From NCBI RefSeq assembly GCF_000499785.1, contig NZ_HG726021.1, forward strand, positions 208,814-272,813: 64,000 nt of DNA. Direction: 5' to 3'. The position numbers were made by a program, and so were the translations under genes. This DNA is from Bacteroides neonati (GTDB taxonomy: Bacteria > Bacteroidota > Bacteroidia > Bacteroidales > Bacteroidaceae). The notes beneath the pieces are model-generated. The model saw only the letters and a list, made by a program, of their open reading frames with translations. It had not been told where the DNA came from and ran no database searches. How positions within the stretch are numbered: position 1 is the first letter of the stretch; each line of letters begins with the position of its first letter. Below, piece by piece: positions 9,101-16,800 of the stretch.

Positions 9101-9870
9101 CTTGCAGGGAAATAAGCCCCTTCTAACTTTCGTTTTTCATCGTGTACAAACAATCCGTCAACGGTCGCATCAAACACCAAGGGCTTACGATAAGACAGTG
9201 GAATATTCTTCGTTCCTCCGAAGGCATATACACGTGTGGCATAGTTTGTCTTACTATCACTGCGAGACATTGACAGAACATTAGTGGTGGAATCAAAAGC
9301 CACTGCCTCTCCATGCTCACAACGTCCAAAATGGATCTCTTCATTTATGATCCACCATTCACAGCCCCACGCTTCTGCCATTTTCGTAAGAGCATCTATA
9401 AGATTCATGCTTTCATATACGATCATCTTAGATGACTTCTCTACGGTCTGATCAATTTTAGGTTCAAATGGTTTTCCTTTGTATGTATATCCAAGTGTGG
9501 ATAGGTTTTTTAAAAACACATTCAAATGGATATCGAGCGTTGCCGTTAGATTCCAACCGGCTTCGCTTCCACCCACTTCGGGAGAGTAGAAGAACTTCTT
9601 ATTCTTCCACTTCCAGTAATAAGCATCCAAGCGAAGTTCGTAATCATACCCACCGTTGGTTTCATTATATATAGGCTTCTGTAAGTCTACGAGTTCAAAC
9701 AAGCCTATCTCATTATCGATATAGTCACCTAGCTTGAATGAGATAGGGTTCTCTACACTGAACCTAAGAGATACGTAGTCCTCTTTCATCAATGTATGCC
9801 TTCTCTTACTACCTTGATTGATCGGAGTAGAGAAACGAATATTGCCGGATATGTCTTTTATGTCAATCAT
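6136..9870 (-). CDS. Tail tip/spike protein, apparently truncated at its C-terminus
   Basis: 1244 residues from the ATG at 9870; the open frame continues 12 codons upstream but overlaps a terminator hairpin, so 9870 is the better start. The N-terminal ~400 residues look like a Tal-type tail-associated protein. The C-terminal end has a chitinase-type carbohydrate-binding segment (KGDWIAGKYYYYDEVTHNGS), then about nine collagen-like GXY triplets (about 1178-1207) and the start of a further repeat (TPSTYIGNAV) that stops after eight unrelated residues (KSVYIVQR). Phages of this host normally continue here, so I infer truncation by the Mu-like insertion. Confidence 0.8.
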   Translation of the reverse strand: MIDIKDISGNIRFSTPINQGSKRRHTLMKEDYVSLRFSVENPISFKLGDYIDNEIGLFELVDLQKPIYNETNGGYDYELRLDAYYWKWKNKKFFYSPEVGGSEAGWNLTATLDIHLNVFLKNLSTLGYTYKGKPFEPKIDQTVEKSSKMIVYESMNLIDALTKMAEAWGCEWWIINEEIHFGRCEHGEAVAFDSTTNVLSMSRSDSKTNYATRVYAFGGTKNIPLSYRKPLVFDATVDGLFVHDEKRKLEGAYFPASSKITPTATTVDQTQAYSVSNGKLALKNSAPADLPAGSYAIDFTELSIKMASRYRPGNDYIPVNVNIDVVIEVTYKGSTIVGARRTIVKSLKNVNIVAAGNGWTYLDAKETFDITTNDLSGGTTLCLDIYNLDGTPYMNRLDVSCEGKSNIWVERIRYNTSIEILSGLSKGTKYTCLYYPEILGKKNVIQLPKGSTVSTGDTYTIENIIRSKVPASHFSKPNTEQTVEGVVTTRLMLPEGISYVDAYENMSQEERVEEIVTFDDVFPHRVGIMAGVHADKRLPEGSKDEADKYDAYLFNDSDNSFIFSNTYMIRGKELRIKFQSGALNGLDFAVIFNPNEKENPEEQQFEIKPNEDYGRQLPDIMAAPKDGDKYVLYGFDPEFVLNTMIPNAEAELLKRAQEYVDKSKIDPSTYDCKMAPNFIYNNGKYKNFPIGNKVNLINKTYFDNGRQSRIIGYEYSLDFPYDHPTYTVGETVAYSRIAALEEKVESLTYKGQTYSGGSVSGGSSSSGASAVYVIKKEDDTIPSDSNVLSAVRTLAEILNNNEELKKLFLSKTGPEQTDFLLKLLGGAEIRSGLTVDSLIAEELAKLKKGLNVTGGADIDYLRVLETISAKLVDAVQVNVTNVTATDKVKGAKGEFNLLEALERIIAKDATFSGDLSSFDYVEKLIGWAINKKGDIDAGSLRLRDFLEVPELRYNRVTVVSGEQWSAPGGGIIAEVDTANRIITMKLEPGELAAIAIDDICKAKFNNNTGFQTAYFRIVEKIEEGKYKYTLRTDYDFHPQKAMHFVAYGNFTDKERQTSAYTTRTYQRYLSGVNNWEITKDMVMMQLGDLSNLKLFGIDMTGHSAYLRNIYATGSIRVLSADGTTEVPVPVFKGDWIAGKYYYYDEVTHNGSTWICIAESFTTQVPGDNATDWLKSISKGDTGATGATGAVGPTGATGPTGSQGIPGTSQFFHVRYSTAANGNPMLTTPSTYIGNAVKSVYIVQR
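6163..6169. other. Presumed insertion junction of the Mu-like phage in the tail-spike gene
   Basis: Left of this point the last eight spike codons and the stop codon use sequence beginning TGAAATCGG (read leftward), as expected of a Mu-type terminus. Right of it the spike coding sequence ends abruptly after TYIGNAV. If the model is right, the 5 bases at 6165-6169 (CTGCG) should be repeated at the far end of the Mu-like element. Confidence 0.55.
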
Positions 9871-9888
9871 ACCCCAAAGTTCGTATAT

Positions 9889-9920
9889 AAAAAAAGGAAG
9901 CCACAATAAATGAGGCTTCC
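9889..9920 (-). terminator. Terminator/attenuator just upstream of the tail-spike start
   Basis: Stem GGAAGCC/GGCTTCC with an 11-nt loop, followed on the minus strand by a run of seven T, ending 18 bases before the spike ATG. It would stop leftward transcription arriving from the cassette region, so the spike gene needs either read-through or antitermination. Confidence 0.6.
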
Positions 9921-9923
9921 ATA

Positions 9924-9947
9924 TACGACATTCGCAACATTGTCGTA
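9924..9947. promoter_or_regulatory. Palindrome of the ACGACAAT/ATTGTCGT family (copy 1, one mismatch)
   Basis: Arms TACGACATT and ATTGTCGTA flank a 6-nt spacer (CGCAAC). Same spacer length and nearly the same arms as the copies at 23400 and 31178. It lies directly upstream of the terminator and start of the tail-spike gene. Confidence 0.5.
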
Positions 9948-10039
9948 AATTAAACTTTTTCAGCGTCTCTGTTTGCTGGATTTTACCGATATACGATTAA
10001 TTTAAGCTTCATATATAGGCGATGTATGCATTTAAATAT

Positions 10040-10047
10040 TACATTTG
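10040..10047 (+). promoter_or_regulatory. Bacteroidetes -7 promoter element for the + strand cassette
   Basis: TACATTTG followed by C fits the TAnnTTTG consensus; no good TTTG lies 19 bases upstream. Predicted transcription start near 10054, in front of the small ORF and the FHA gene. Confidence 0.45.
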
Positions 10048-10088
10048 CACAAACTTTTTACAAAATCATATACGAAAGATCGTCAATA

Positions 10089-10163
10089 ATGCCTTTCAAG
10101 AGATCAAGAGCTTATGTAATCAATAGTAAGGAGGATATTAAGAAGTTGGCGGAAAATTTATAA
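10089..10163 (+). CDS. Possible 24-aa leader peptide
   Basis: ATG to TAA, reading MPFKRSRAYVINSKEDIKKL and four more residues, located between a -7 promoter element and the FHA gene 18 bases downstream. Strongly basic N-terminus. Could be a leader or chance; no homology known to me. Confidence 0.25.
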   Translation: MPFKRSRAYVINSKEDIKKLAENL

Positions 10164-10181
10164 ACCAATAAAACCAATACT

Positions 10182-10679
10182 ATGGACTTAAACATAATCG
10201 ATATTAGCTTATTATCTGCTCTAATTGCAGGTATTTCAGGTGCTATTTCCTCATTTATAGTAACTAAATTACAATTAAATCAAAAAACAAAAATTTGGAA
10301 TAGCGAATTTGCTGTAAATTATTCAAAATTGTATTCTAATGATCCACCAGCAACAAAAGTTTTGTTAAAACAATTCTCCATAGGATTAATTATACATATA
10401 GATGAAATGGAACGAACTATTAACAAATATTATATTCCAAATCAGTTTAAATTATCCATAGGGAGAAACGTTGATAATGATATAATTTGCAATGATAATT
10501 ATGCGTCAAGAGATCACGGACTTTTTTTCAGTAAAGGACATAGTGTTTATTATCAAGACCTATCACCTTTGCATAAAACGAAAATTAATGAAAAAGAAAT
10601 AATAAAATGCTGTAAGCTCAATAATAAAGATAAAATCAAAATTGGAAATAGCATCTTTGAATACATACAACTTAAGTAA
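10182..10679 (+). CDS. Membrane-anchored FHA-domain protein
   Basis: 165 residues. One N-terminal membrane segment (about 7-29, SLLSALIAGISGAISSFIV) and a C-terminal FHA fold (about 85-165): SIGRNVDNDIICNDNYASRDHG carries the GR, the N and the S-R/H core, and NKDKIKIGNSIFEY closes the domain. FHA domains bind phosphothreonine peptides, yet no kinase gene is next to it. AT-rich + strand gene inserted among leftward tail genes, so it is cargo rather than virion. A signalling or exclusion role at the membrane is inference. Confidence 0.75.
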   Translation: MDLNIIDISLLSALIAGISGAISSFIVTKLQLNQKTKIWNSEFAVNYSKLYSNDPPATKVLLKQFSIGLIIHIDEMERTINKYYIPNQFKLSIGRNVDNDIICNDNYASRDHGLFFSKGHSVYYQDLSPLHKTKINEKEIIKCCKLNNKDKIKIGNSIFEYIQLK

Positions 10680-10778
10680 AAACCGAAGGAACCTGGATTC
10701 CTCTTTACCCACCAAGCACCCGCACAGGTCGGCAAAACTATGTGCGAGCGTTTATATAGTACAAATGCTATTCTAACT

Positions 10779-10786
10779 TAACTTTG
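10779..10786 (+). promoter_or_regulatory. -7 promoter element for the 159-aa membrane protein
   Basis: TAACTTTGC matches TAnnTTTG; start expected near 10793, giving a leader of about 20 bases before the ATG at 10815. Confidence 0.4.
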
Positions 10787-10814
10787 CAAAATAACCATCA
10801 TAAAAAAACTAGCT

Positions 10815-11294
10815 ATGATTAAAGAGTTTGCCTTTTCGTATTCAGAGTTGATTGTCGGATTTTTAACCTTTACATCTGTTCTTTTGGGATGTATAATTAA
10901 AATCCAGCATGATAAAATATCAGCAATAAAAGACCAAATTTCAGATAAGAAATACCGTGTATACAATGAAGTATTCTCAATTTTCTTCGATATTATGAGA
11001 GAAGGAAAAGGGTACAAGAAGTTTAAGCCAAACGATTTACCAGATAGAATCATTAATGTAAAGAAGGACTTACTTATTTATGGAACGGACGAAATCATAA
11101 GGAAATTTACAGAATGGAATGTCAACTGCGACAGTCCTAATCAACTACAAAACTTCCAGAACTATCTATCTTTATTCATCCTCATAAGAAAAGATATGGG
11201 ATACCAAAAGAGTAAATTAACCGCGAAAGATATTCTAAGAATCATAATGGGAAACGATAAAGAATACAGTAATTTCTTGGAATTAATGAAATGA
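10815..11294 (+). CDS. Membrane-anchored helical protein, 159 aa
   Basis: A membrane segment near the N-terminus (about residues 11-28, LIVGFLTFTSVLLGCII) is followed by a charged helical region and a compact cytoplasmic domain with KKDLLIYGTDEIIRKFTEW and LFILIRKDMGY. I have no named family for this domain. It has its own promoter and lies between the FHA gene and the HEPN operon, so it belongs to the same accessory island. Function unknown; membrane location suggests surface exclusion or signalling. Confidence 0.6.
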   Translation: MIKEFAFSYSELIVGFLTFTSVLLGCIIKIQHDKISAIKDQISDKKYRVYNEVFSIFFDIMREGKGYKKFKPNDLPDRIINVKKDLLIYGTDEIIRKFTEWNVNCDSPNQLQNFQNYLSLFILIRKDMGYQKSKLTAKDILRIIMGNDKEYSNFLELMK

Positions 11295-11419
11295 TCTACA
11301 TACATATAGTTCATTTAGATACTCTGAACAAAGATATTCTTCCAATTGTTATAGTGGTAGAGAAATTAATGCTATTAAAGGTGTAAACATCATTAATAAA
11401 GCTGATATTCTATGAGAAA

Positions 11420-11479
11420 ATGGTTAAACTTTTTATAGTAGTGATGATTTTGATGCTATTGTTATTGTTATTTTTATAA
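11420..11479 (+). CDS. Possible 19-aa hydrophobic peptide
   Basis: Reads MVKLFIVVMILMLLLLLFL, a single transmembrane helix with one lysine, like type I toxin peptides. No ribosome-binding site or convincing antisense RNA promoter was found. It lies in the otherwise gene-free stretch 11295-11758, which also holds the promoter at 11464-11494 and a hairpin at 11532-11551. Confidence 0.2.
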   Translation: MVKLFIVVMILMLLLLLFL

Positions 11480-11494
11480 AAACAACTATATTTG
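11464..11494 (+). promoter_or_regulatory. Promoter of the HEPN-SecB operon
   Basis: ATTG (3 of 4 matches to TTTG), 19-nt spacer, then TATATTTG followed by C, an almost exact Bacteroidetes vegetative promoter. Transcription should begin near 11501, leaving a leader of roughly 258 bases before the HEPN gene. Confidence 0.55.
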
Positions 11495-11531
11495 CATTAT
11501 AGAAACGAAGCAACGTAACTAACATTACTTT

Positions 11532-11551
11532 AAGGCATTTATTTATGCCTT
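11532..11551 (+). promoter_or_regulatory. Hairpin in the leader of the HEPN operon
   Basis: AAGGCAT and ATGCCTT are perfect 7-bp arms around a 6-nt loop, with only a weak T stretch after it. It sits about 30 bases into the predicted leader, where it could attenuate the operon or stabilise the RNA. The rest of the leader up to 11758 shows nothing I can name. Confidence 0.35.
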
Positions 11552-11758
11552 AATAATACAAAAATGGAGGATATTAGACTAAAACAGTAAAAGGATTATT
11601 CCTCTAAACATGATGATAAACTTGATTCCACAAATGGAAATACAAGTTAGAAATTTGTATTACTTGATGTTTATAAAGAAAAATTCTGATATTTTTTTTG
11701 AATTTTTCTTATTTATTCGTTATAATAAGTCCTTTGATTGTATGCAATTTTGCTATAT

Positions 11759-12154
11759 ATGAACGAATTATATGATAAATCTGAGATAAATTTAGAGGCA
11801 GCAGAAAAGCTACATCAAGCGGGGTTGTATGATTCTGTTTGTCACCCTTCCTATTATTCATGTTTGCAACTTATGAGTCATAAGTTAATAAGAAAAGGCG
11901 TTTCCCTTAGTACTCAAGGGACAATTTCAAGTTCAACTTACCATGGTAGTTCTCATAAATGTTTAATATATGAAACATGTAAATTCTTAAGTTTTGAAGG
12001 AGTTAGAGATAGACAAAACTACACTAACAACATCAAACAGCTAAAAGAAAAAAGAGAAAATGCCGACTATCATGAGAAGAGAATTTCTCATGACCAAAGT
12101 AAGGAATGTATCAGATTAGCAAAAGAAATAAGATCAAAAATAAATTCAATATAA
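11759..12154 (+). CDS. HEPN-domain protein, candidate toxin RNase of a TAC system
   Basis: 131 residues from the ATG at 11759. The N-terminus (DKSEINLEAAEKLHQAG, then SVCHPSYYSCLQLM) has the helical HEPN pattern, and near residue 107 is RENADYH, an R-x5-H match to the catalytic R-x4-6-H motif of HEPN ribonucleases. First gene of a tight operon: 2 bases separate it from the next gene, with the same TAATTATGGA-type junction repeated between genes 2 and 3. HEPN toxins cut RNA; with a SecB-like chaperone third in the operon, a toxin role fits. Substrate unknown. Confidence 0.7.
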   Translation: MNELYDKSEINLEAAEKLHQAGLYDSVCHPSYYSCLQLMSHKLIRKGVSLSTQGTISSSTYHGSSHKCLIYETCKFLSFEGVRDRQNYTNNIKQLKEKRENADYHEKRISHDQSKECIRLAKEIRSKINSI

Positions 12155-12156
12155 TT

Positions 12157-12537
12157 ATGGATGAAAGAATAGATAAAATCAAGATATTTTTAATTGAGAT
12201 GAATTCTCAATTTAAAAAACTAAAATTTAGATGTGGATACGGTTCTTCAAACCATACATTTATAATAGAAGTAAAGCCTTTGTCAGAATTTAACAATAAC
12301 GAAAATTATGCAAAGGAGGAATTTCTTTTTACTACTCAATTTGATATTGATTATTCTGATTATGATATAATATTTGTATCCGAAGAGGGCTTATGTAAAG
12401 TTAACGATGTCTTATTTGAAATTGGATATGAATCTCCTATAGAATATAAGAAAAATAATCAGATTTTTGAATTTAATTATGATGATTGGGTTATGGAAGA
12501 AAAAGCGGGTGAAATTAATTACGCATTAGCAGCATAA
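12157..12537 (+). CDS. Unknown protein, candidate chaperone-dependent antitoxin
   Basis: 126 residues from the ATG at 12157. Acidic and rich in Asn, Tyr and Phe, with a central DIDYSDYDIIFVSEEG segment; no HTH and no named family. It lies between the HEPN gene and the SecB-like gene, the antitoxin slot of toxin-antitoxin-chaperone operons. Its C-terminal tail (FEFNYDDWVMEEKAGEINYA) is where a chaperone-addiction sequence would be expected. The antitoxin role is inferred from operon order only. Confidence 0.55.
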   Translation: MDERIDKIKIFLIEMNSQFKKLKFRCGYGSSNHTFIIEVKPLSEFNNNENYAKEEFLFTTQFDIDYSDYDIIFVSEEGLCKVNDVLFEIGYESPIEYKKNNQIFEFNYDDWVMEEKAGEINYALAA

Positions 12538-12539
12538 TT

Positions 12540-12959
12540 ATGGAAAAAGTAAACAATTCCGAATTTCGATTCGATGGATATTTAATAAAAGAATCATCTA
12601 TCAAGATAAATAAAGAAGTGAATGATAGCACTGAATTGGGAATATCAATTATTCCGAGTGGAGTACGATATAAAGAGAAGTTTGTTTTAACTCTTGAGGT
12701 TTCTATAAAAGATAGAACAGGTGATTTTTGTGTAGATTTAACCGTAGATGGCTCCTTTATCTTCAAGGAAGATTTAGAAAACAATAAACTAGGTATATTT
12801 TTTACAGCAAATGCTCCCGCATTGATATTTCCTTATATCAGAGCATATGTTTGTATGCTTACATCATTATCTGGAGCAGGAAGTGTAGTTCTTCCAACTC
12901 TAAACTTAGTAGATGTTGGTAGAGAATTAGCTACAAAGATTAATAATCAAGTTGAATAA
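12540..12959 (+). CDS. SecB-like chaperone
   Basis: 139 residues. The C-terminal part has the SecB signature: NAPALIFPYIRAYVCML followed by LPTLNL, matching the family's NA-LFPYAR...FP-LNL block. SecB chaperones hold unfolded proteins; solitary SecB-like copies beside toxin genes act in TAC systems, where they protect an aggregation-prone antitoxin. Bacteroidetes commonly lack a housekeeping SecB gene in this context, and the AT-rich operon points to transfer. Followed by a bidirectional terminator. Confidence 0.8.
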   Translation: MEKVNNSEFRFDGYLIKESSIKINKEVNDSTELGISIIPSGVRYKEKFVLTLEVSIKDRTGDFCVDLTVDGSFIFKEDLENNKLGIFFTANAPALIFPYIRAYVCMLTSLSGAGSVVLPTLNLVDVGRELATKINNQVE

Positions 12960-12962
12960 ATC

Positions 12963-12994
12963 AAATAGGCGGACTAACCATCCGCCTATTTTTA
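12963..12994. terminator. Bidirectional terminator between the SecB-like gene and the tail operon
   Basis: AATAGGCGGA and TCCGCCTATT form a perfect 10-bp stem, with T-rich sequence on the + side and A-rich sequence on the other. It separates two convergent transcripts. Confidence 0.8.
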
Positions 12995-13408
12995 TCTTCG
13001 ACCTTCCGAACTTGGATTTGGTTCGTTAAACTTACACGAAATCTTCGAAAACGTCCGTTCGGTATTCATCGCAAACGTGACAGATTTTCCATAAGTAAGC
13101 CGATAGGTCTCGCCAAGAACTGGCACTTCAATAATTATCAGACCTTTTGAAAGTTCCTCTTTGAACTTCTTACACTTAACAAGATAATCCCCAGGAGAAT
13201 CCCCCTCTAAATTGAAAGTGAGTGTTATATCTCGTTCGTCCACTTTTGGATTATTGTAAATTACTTGCTTGCCACCCGTCAAGCGAGATTTGTTCTCAAC
13301 AAAATCCTTTATAGGAGCAGGGGAAAAGATTGCATCTAAGAACCCCTCTCCCATCTTAATGCCGTATTCTAAAAAGGCGTCTTTACCATTGATTATTAAC
13401 TCATTCAT
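12992..13408 (-). CDS. Distal tail-type protein (Dit-like position)
   Basis: 138 residues from the ATG at 13408, which overlaps the upstream stop codon as ATGA; an in-frame ATG 42 bases upstream is less likely. MNELIINGKDAFLEYGIKM opens like the DNA- or tail-end proteins that follow the tape measure in siphophages. In the usual order tape measure - Dit - Tal, the next gene would be the spike; here the + strand cassette has been inserted between them. Confidence 0.6.
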   Translation of the reverse strand: MNELIINGKDAFLEYGIKMGEGFLDAIFSPAPIKDFVENKSRLTGGKQVIYNNPKVDERDITLTFNLEGDSPGDYLVKCKKFKEELSKGLIIIEVPVLGETYRLTYGKSVTFAMNTERTFSKISCKFNEPNPSSEGRR

Positions 13409-13827
13409 AATATCACTACTGTTTCGTCTTTGATAACTTCTACTTCGCAACTACCGATATTCACCAAGAGAATAACGGTATAGTTTGAAGCCGTAACCTT
13501 CGCCTTAGCTCCGTGCATGAGAATCACCTTATGAACTCTAGTGTTATCACTGAAAATAAGTTCCCCTTCGGTATTCCCGATTAGTGCAACGTTATCATCA
13601 TTAGACAACCTGACGGCTCCAGCGTCCACGTGTACGCCATAATTCTCTATCTCGCCACTCATTCCTCGGAACATCTCAAGCGTAGGAAAACTGTTTTCTT
13701 CGCAAAATTCACGTCCTTGTGGAGTGAAGAAAAGCCATGAAAGACTTTTCCAATCACTTACTTCAGCCGATTTACTACAAGCTCCATAGAGCAATGCTGA
13801 TTTCATAATATCATCTACTGTTTTCAT
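13405..13827 (-). CDS. Hypothetical tail-region protein, 140 aa
   Basis: Begins MKTVDDIMKSALLYGACSKS and has a beta-rich C-terminal half (RVHKVILMHGAKAKVTASNY). It overlaps the tape-measure stop and the Dit-like start by 4 bases each, so it is coexpressed with the tail. No named family recognised; perhaps a minor tail or baseplate-hub component. Confidence 0.6.
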   Translation of the reverse strand: MKTVDDIMKSALLYGACSKSAEVSDWKSLSWLFFTPQGREFCEENSFPTLEMFRGMSGEIENYGVHVDAGAVRLSNDDNVALIGNTEGELIFSDNTRVHKVILMHGAKAKVTASNYTVILLVNIGSCEVEVIKDETVVIL

Positions 13828-16800
13828 ATCCTGCCTGTATTACGTTTAACCTCTGCTATATCTGACTTTATATCTTTTAGGTGTTTGGCCGATTCACCGG
13901 TATTCTCTGAAATCTGCAACAATTCAATATAAGAATTTGCGAGAATAGTACGTGTTTCGTCAGCTATATCCCTTGTTTCGGTACTCACAAAAAGAATGGC
14001 ATCAGTTTTCGCAGAAAGAATCTCCAAAGACTGAGCTTGAAGAATCCCTTGATTCTTTATCTCTTCATTTGATATCTGCAAAGCTGTAAACCTTCCGTTC
14101 AATTCATCCCCAGTGTCTTGCGACATAGCTTGAAAAGTTCCTTTGGTTGAATCTTGTGATGATTTATCATCCTTCATCAAGCTATCGGCCCAACCGAACT
14201 GTTTGTCAAGCTCTTTTTGTAGCTCTTCGGCCATATTGTAAATATAGTTTTGCTCCCATCCGCTAAGTACGTTGTCTGCATAAAATTCTTGAAGTTTGGT
14301 TCGAATCTGTTCCATGCTTTTCGAAGACTGTATGGCCGCTTTAATGGACTCAGTTACCATCTGACGCATCATATCCTTTACCGTGTCTTTGGCTGATTTT
14401 GCTCTATTTTCGTTGGATGTCCATGTATCAGCATAGGACTGTGCAAAATTATCAATGGCAGACTTAATATCTTCACCGAAAATAGCATCGACAAGCTTTA
14501 CCTTATTCTCACCGATTAGCTTATTGATATCCTCAATTTGCTTCTTCCAATCCTCTATACGGCCGCTATCTGATTTCTTTTTTTGTTCTTCCTCTGCTAT
14601 CTGATTACGAATAAGAACTTTTTGTTGCTCAAGCAATGTGTTTTGTTGAGCAATCAATCTGGACGCATCTTTCGAATAAGCCTTCTCGATTGACTCCCCT
14701 AGTGTATCATACGTTTTCTCAAGAACCTCTATTTGCCCCTGTAGCACCTGTATTCTCTTTTCATTCTTGGCATCATGTATTTTTGCGAACGATGAAGCAA
14801 GAGAGGTAACCATGCCGATAGCAGCTCCGGCAGGAGCACCCCACGGACCGAATGCCGCGCCAGCTTTAGCACCGTCCATTGTGGAACTCATGGCATCCAT
14901 AGCTACATCTACCCCGCTTGCAATTTCATTAAGTGCGCCACTTCCGAGTGAATCACCAAGAGATGAAAGAGATTCAGAAAGAAACTTACCGGATTGCGTC
15001 AGTTGATTCATGCCATCTGATAGGTTTGAAAGCCCTTCCTTGAACTTAACAGGGTTACTAGAGAACACCTTCTTTAGCCCAGTGGCCATCTTGCCCAAAG
15101 CAGTTTCGGCGGCATCAGCTTCTCTATTTACATTGGCTATTTCATTCTTTATTGATTCAAGTTTTTCAGGAGACTTACTTAGAATATCGAACTGCTCTTT
15201 CGTAATCCCGAACAACCCAATCCCATTACTATCAGTCTTGAACTCACCACCATTGACGTAGTCAAGCATATTCTTAGCTTCATTGGCGATCAAACGAATA
15301 TCTGCCACAGTCCGCATACTCATGTCTGAGAACAGCTTGGTTATGATTGACGTTTTTCGTTGAGCTTCGTCATCTATTCCTGCAAGCAACTTCTTCGTTT
15401 CTTGGTCAATAGATTTCTTTTCCCAATCATTCTTACCTTTCTTCTTTACTTCACCGTTATCGATGATCGCTTGCCTCTTCTGTTGGTAAGTACCATACTC
15501 TATCAAATACTCGTTCAAGGCTTGCTTCTCCAACTCATAATAGGCTTTCACAGCTTTTGACTGCCTGTCAAGAGCCACTTTATACTTTTCATCCAGCTGA
15601 GTGGTGTCTATGGAGGAAAGGGAAATACCAGAACCATTAAAGGACTTCATCTTATACTGTGGGTTCTCAATCTTTTTTACGTTTTCCTTTGCGTCAAACT
15701 CCGCTTTCGCAACTTCTTTATATTTCTCAATCAAATCTTCTTTTTCCCGGTCAATAGCTTGAAGTTCTTTCTCATGATTAAGTTCCATTTGAGCGAGAGT
15801 CTTATCACCTCCTTCGTCCATCAAATCAATATAACCTTGCCAGAGTTGATTCCAAATATCCTCTGTTCTCCTGATGCGCTCACGTGCATTCTTTTCTTCA
15901 ATGCCAGATACTTTATCATTTTGCTTACGAAGTTTCTCGGCAGCAGATTCTTCTTTATTATTTTTGCCAGGCATATCATAAACCTTCAACTCCTCCTGAG
16001 CCTCTTTCAGCATCTTACTTTGGCTCTTGTAATTTTGAACAACCTTGGCATCAATCCCATCAAATTTACCAGAATCAAGAAGCTTTTTCTGCTTTGAATC
16101 AATATCTGCTAAGGCTTTCTCTGCGGACTTCTTCTGATCTTCCCAATACTCTTTATTCTGAATCTTAGATTTTTCAGATTTCGGTTTATTCGCTTCGTTT
16201 TGAATTTTAACGATATCCTCAACAGCCTTGTTGGCAATCTTAACAGACTCCTCTGCAACCTTCTTTTCTTCTTCCAAACGCATCAAATACTCACCTCTAC
16301 CCGGAGTATTTTTCATCTTATCAATCCGTGCATTGATATCATTAAGTTCATTTTGGCGAAGAACTGCATTTGTTTTGGCTCCTACTCTTTCTCGTCTGTT
16401 GACCTCTTCTGCAATCTGCTTGTTTAGAGAGAGTATATCCATCAACTTCAAAGTTTCTATATCCATGTTTGAGAAAACGGCTGGCATTAACTTCTGAAGT
16501 TCCTTGTATGATTTAATCTTATCGTACTGCGTAGATGTCTCACTCTTAATCACAGAGATTAGACCATCCACACCATTCTTGAGATCGTCCAATTGTTTCT
16601 TTTGATTGGAGGATGTTTCATTAAAACGTTTTTGTGCTTTCTCGGCAGCAGTAGTGCTATCGTGAAATGCCCACATTGCAGAAGCAACGCCAACAATAGC
16701 AACCGCAGCTATAACATAGGGATTCTTCAATACAGCTAAATTCAAAGCTTTTTGAGCCTTTTCAGATAGCAATAGAATATTATATTGAGCTACTTGAGCA

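Noticed and set aside
12157..12537. Nucleotidyltransferase (MNT) partner of the HEPN protein
   Set aside because: The GSxxxGxxxxxSDxD motif is missing; only DYSDYD has a faint likeness.
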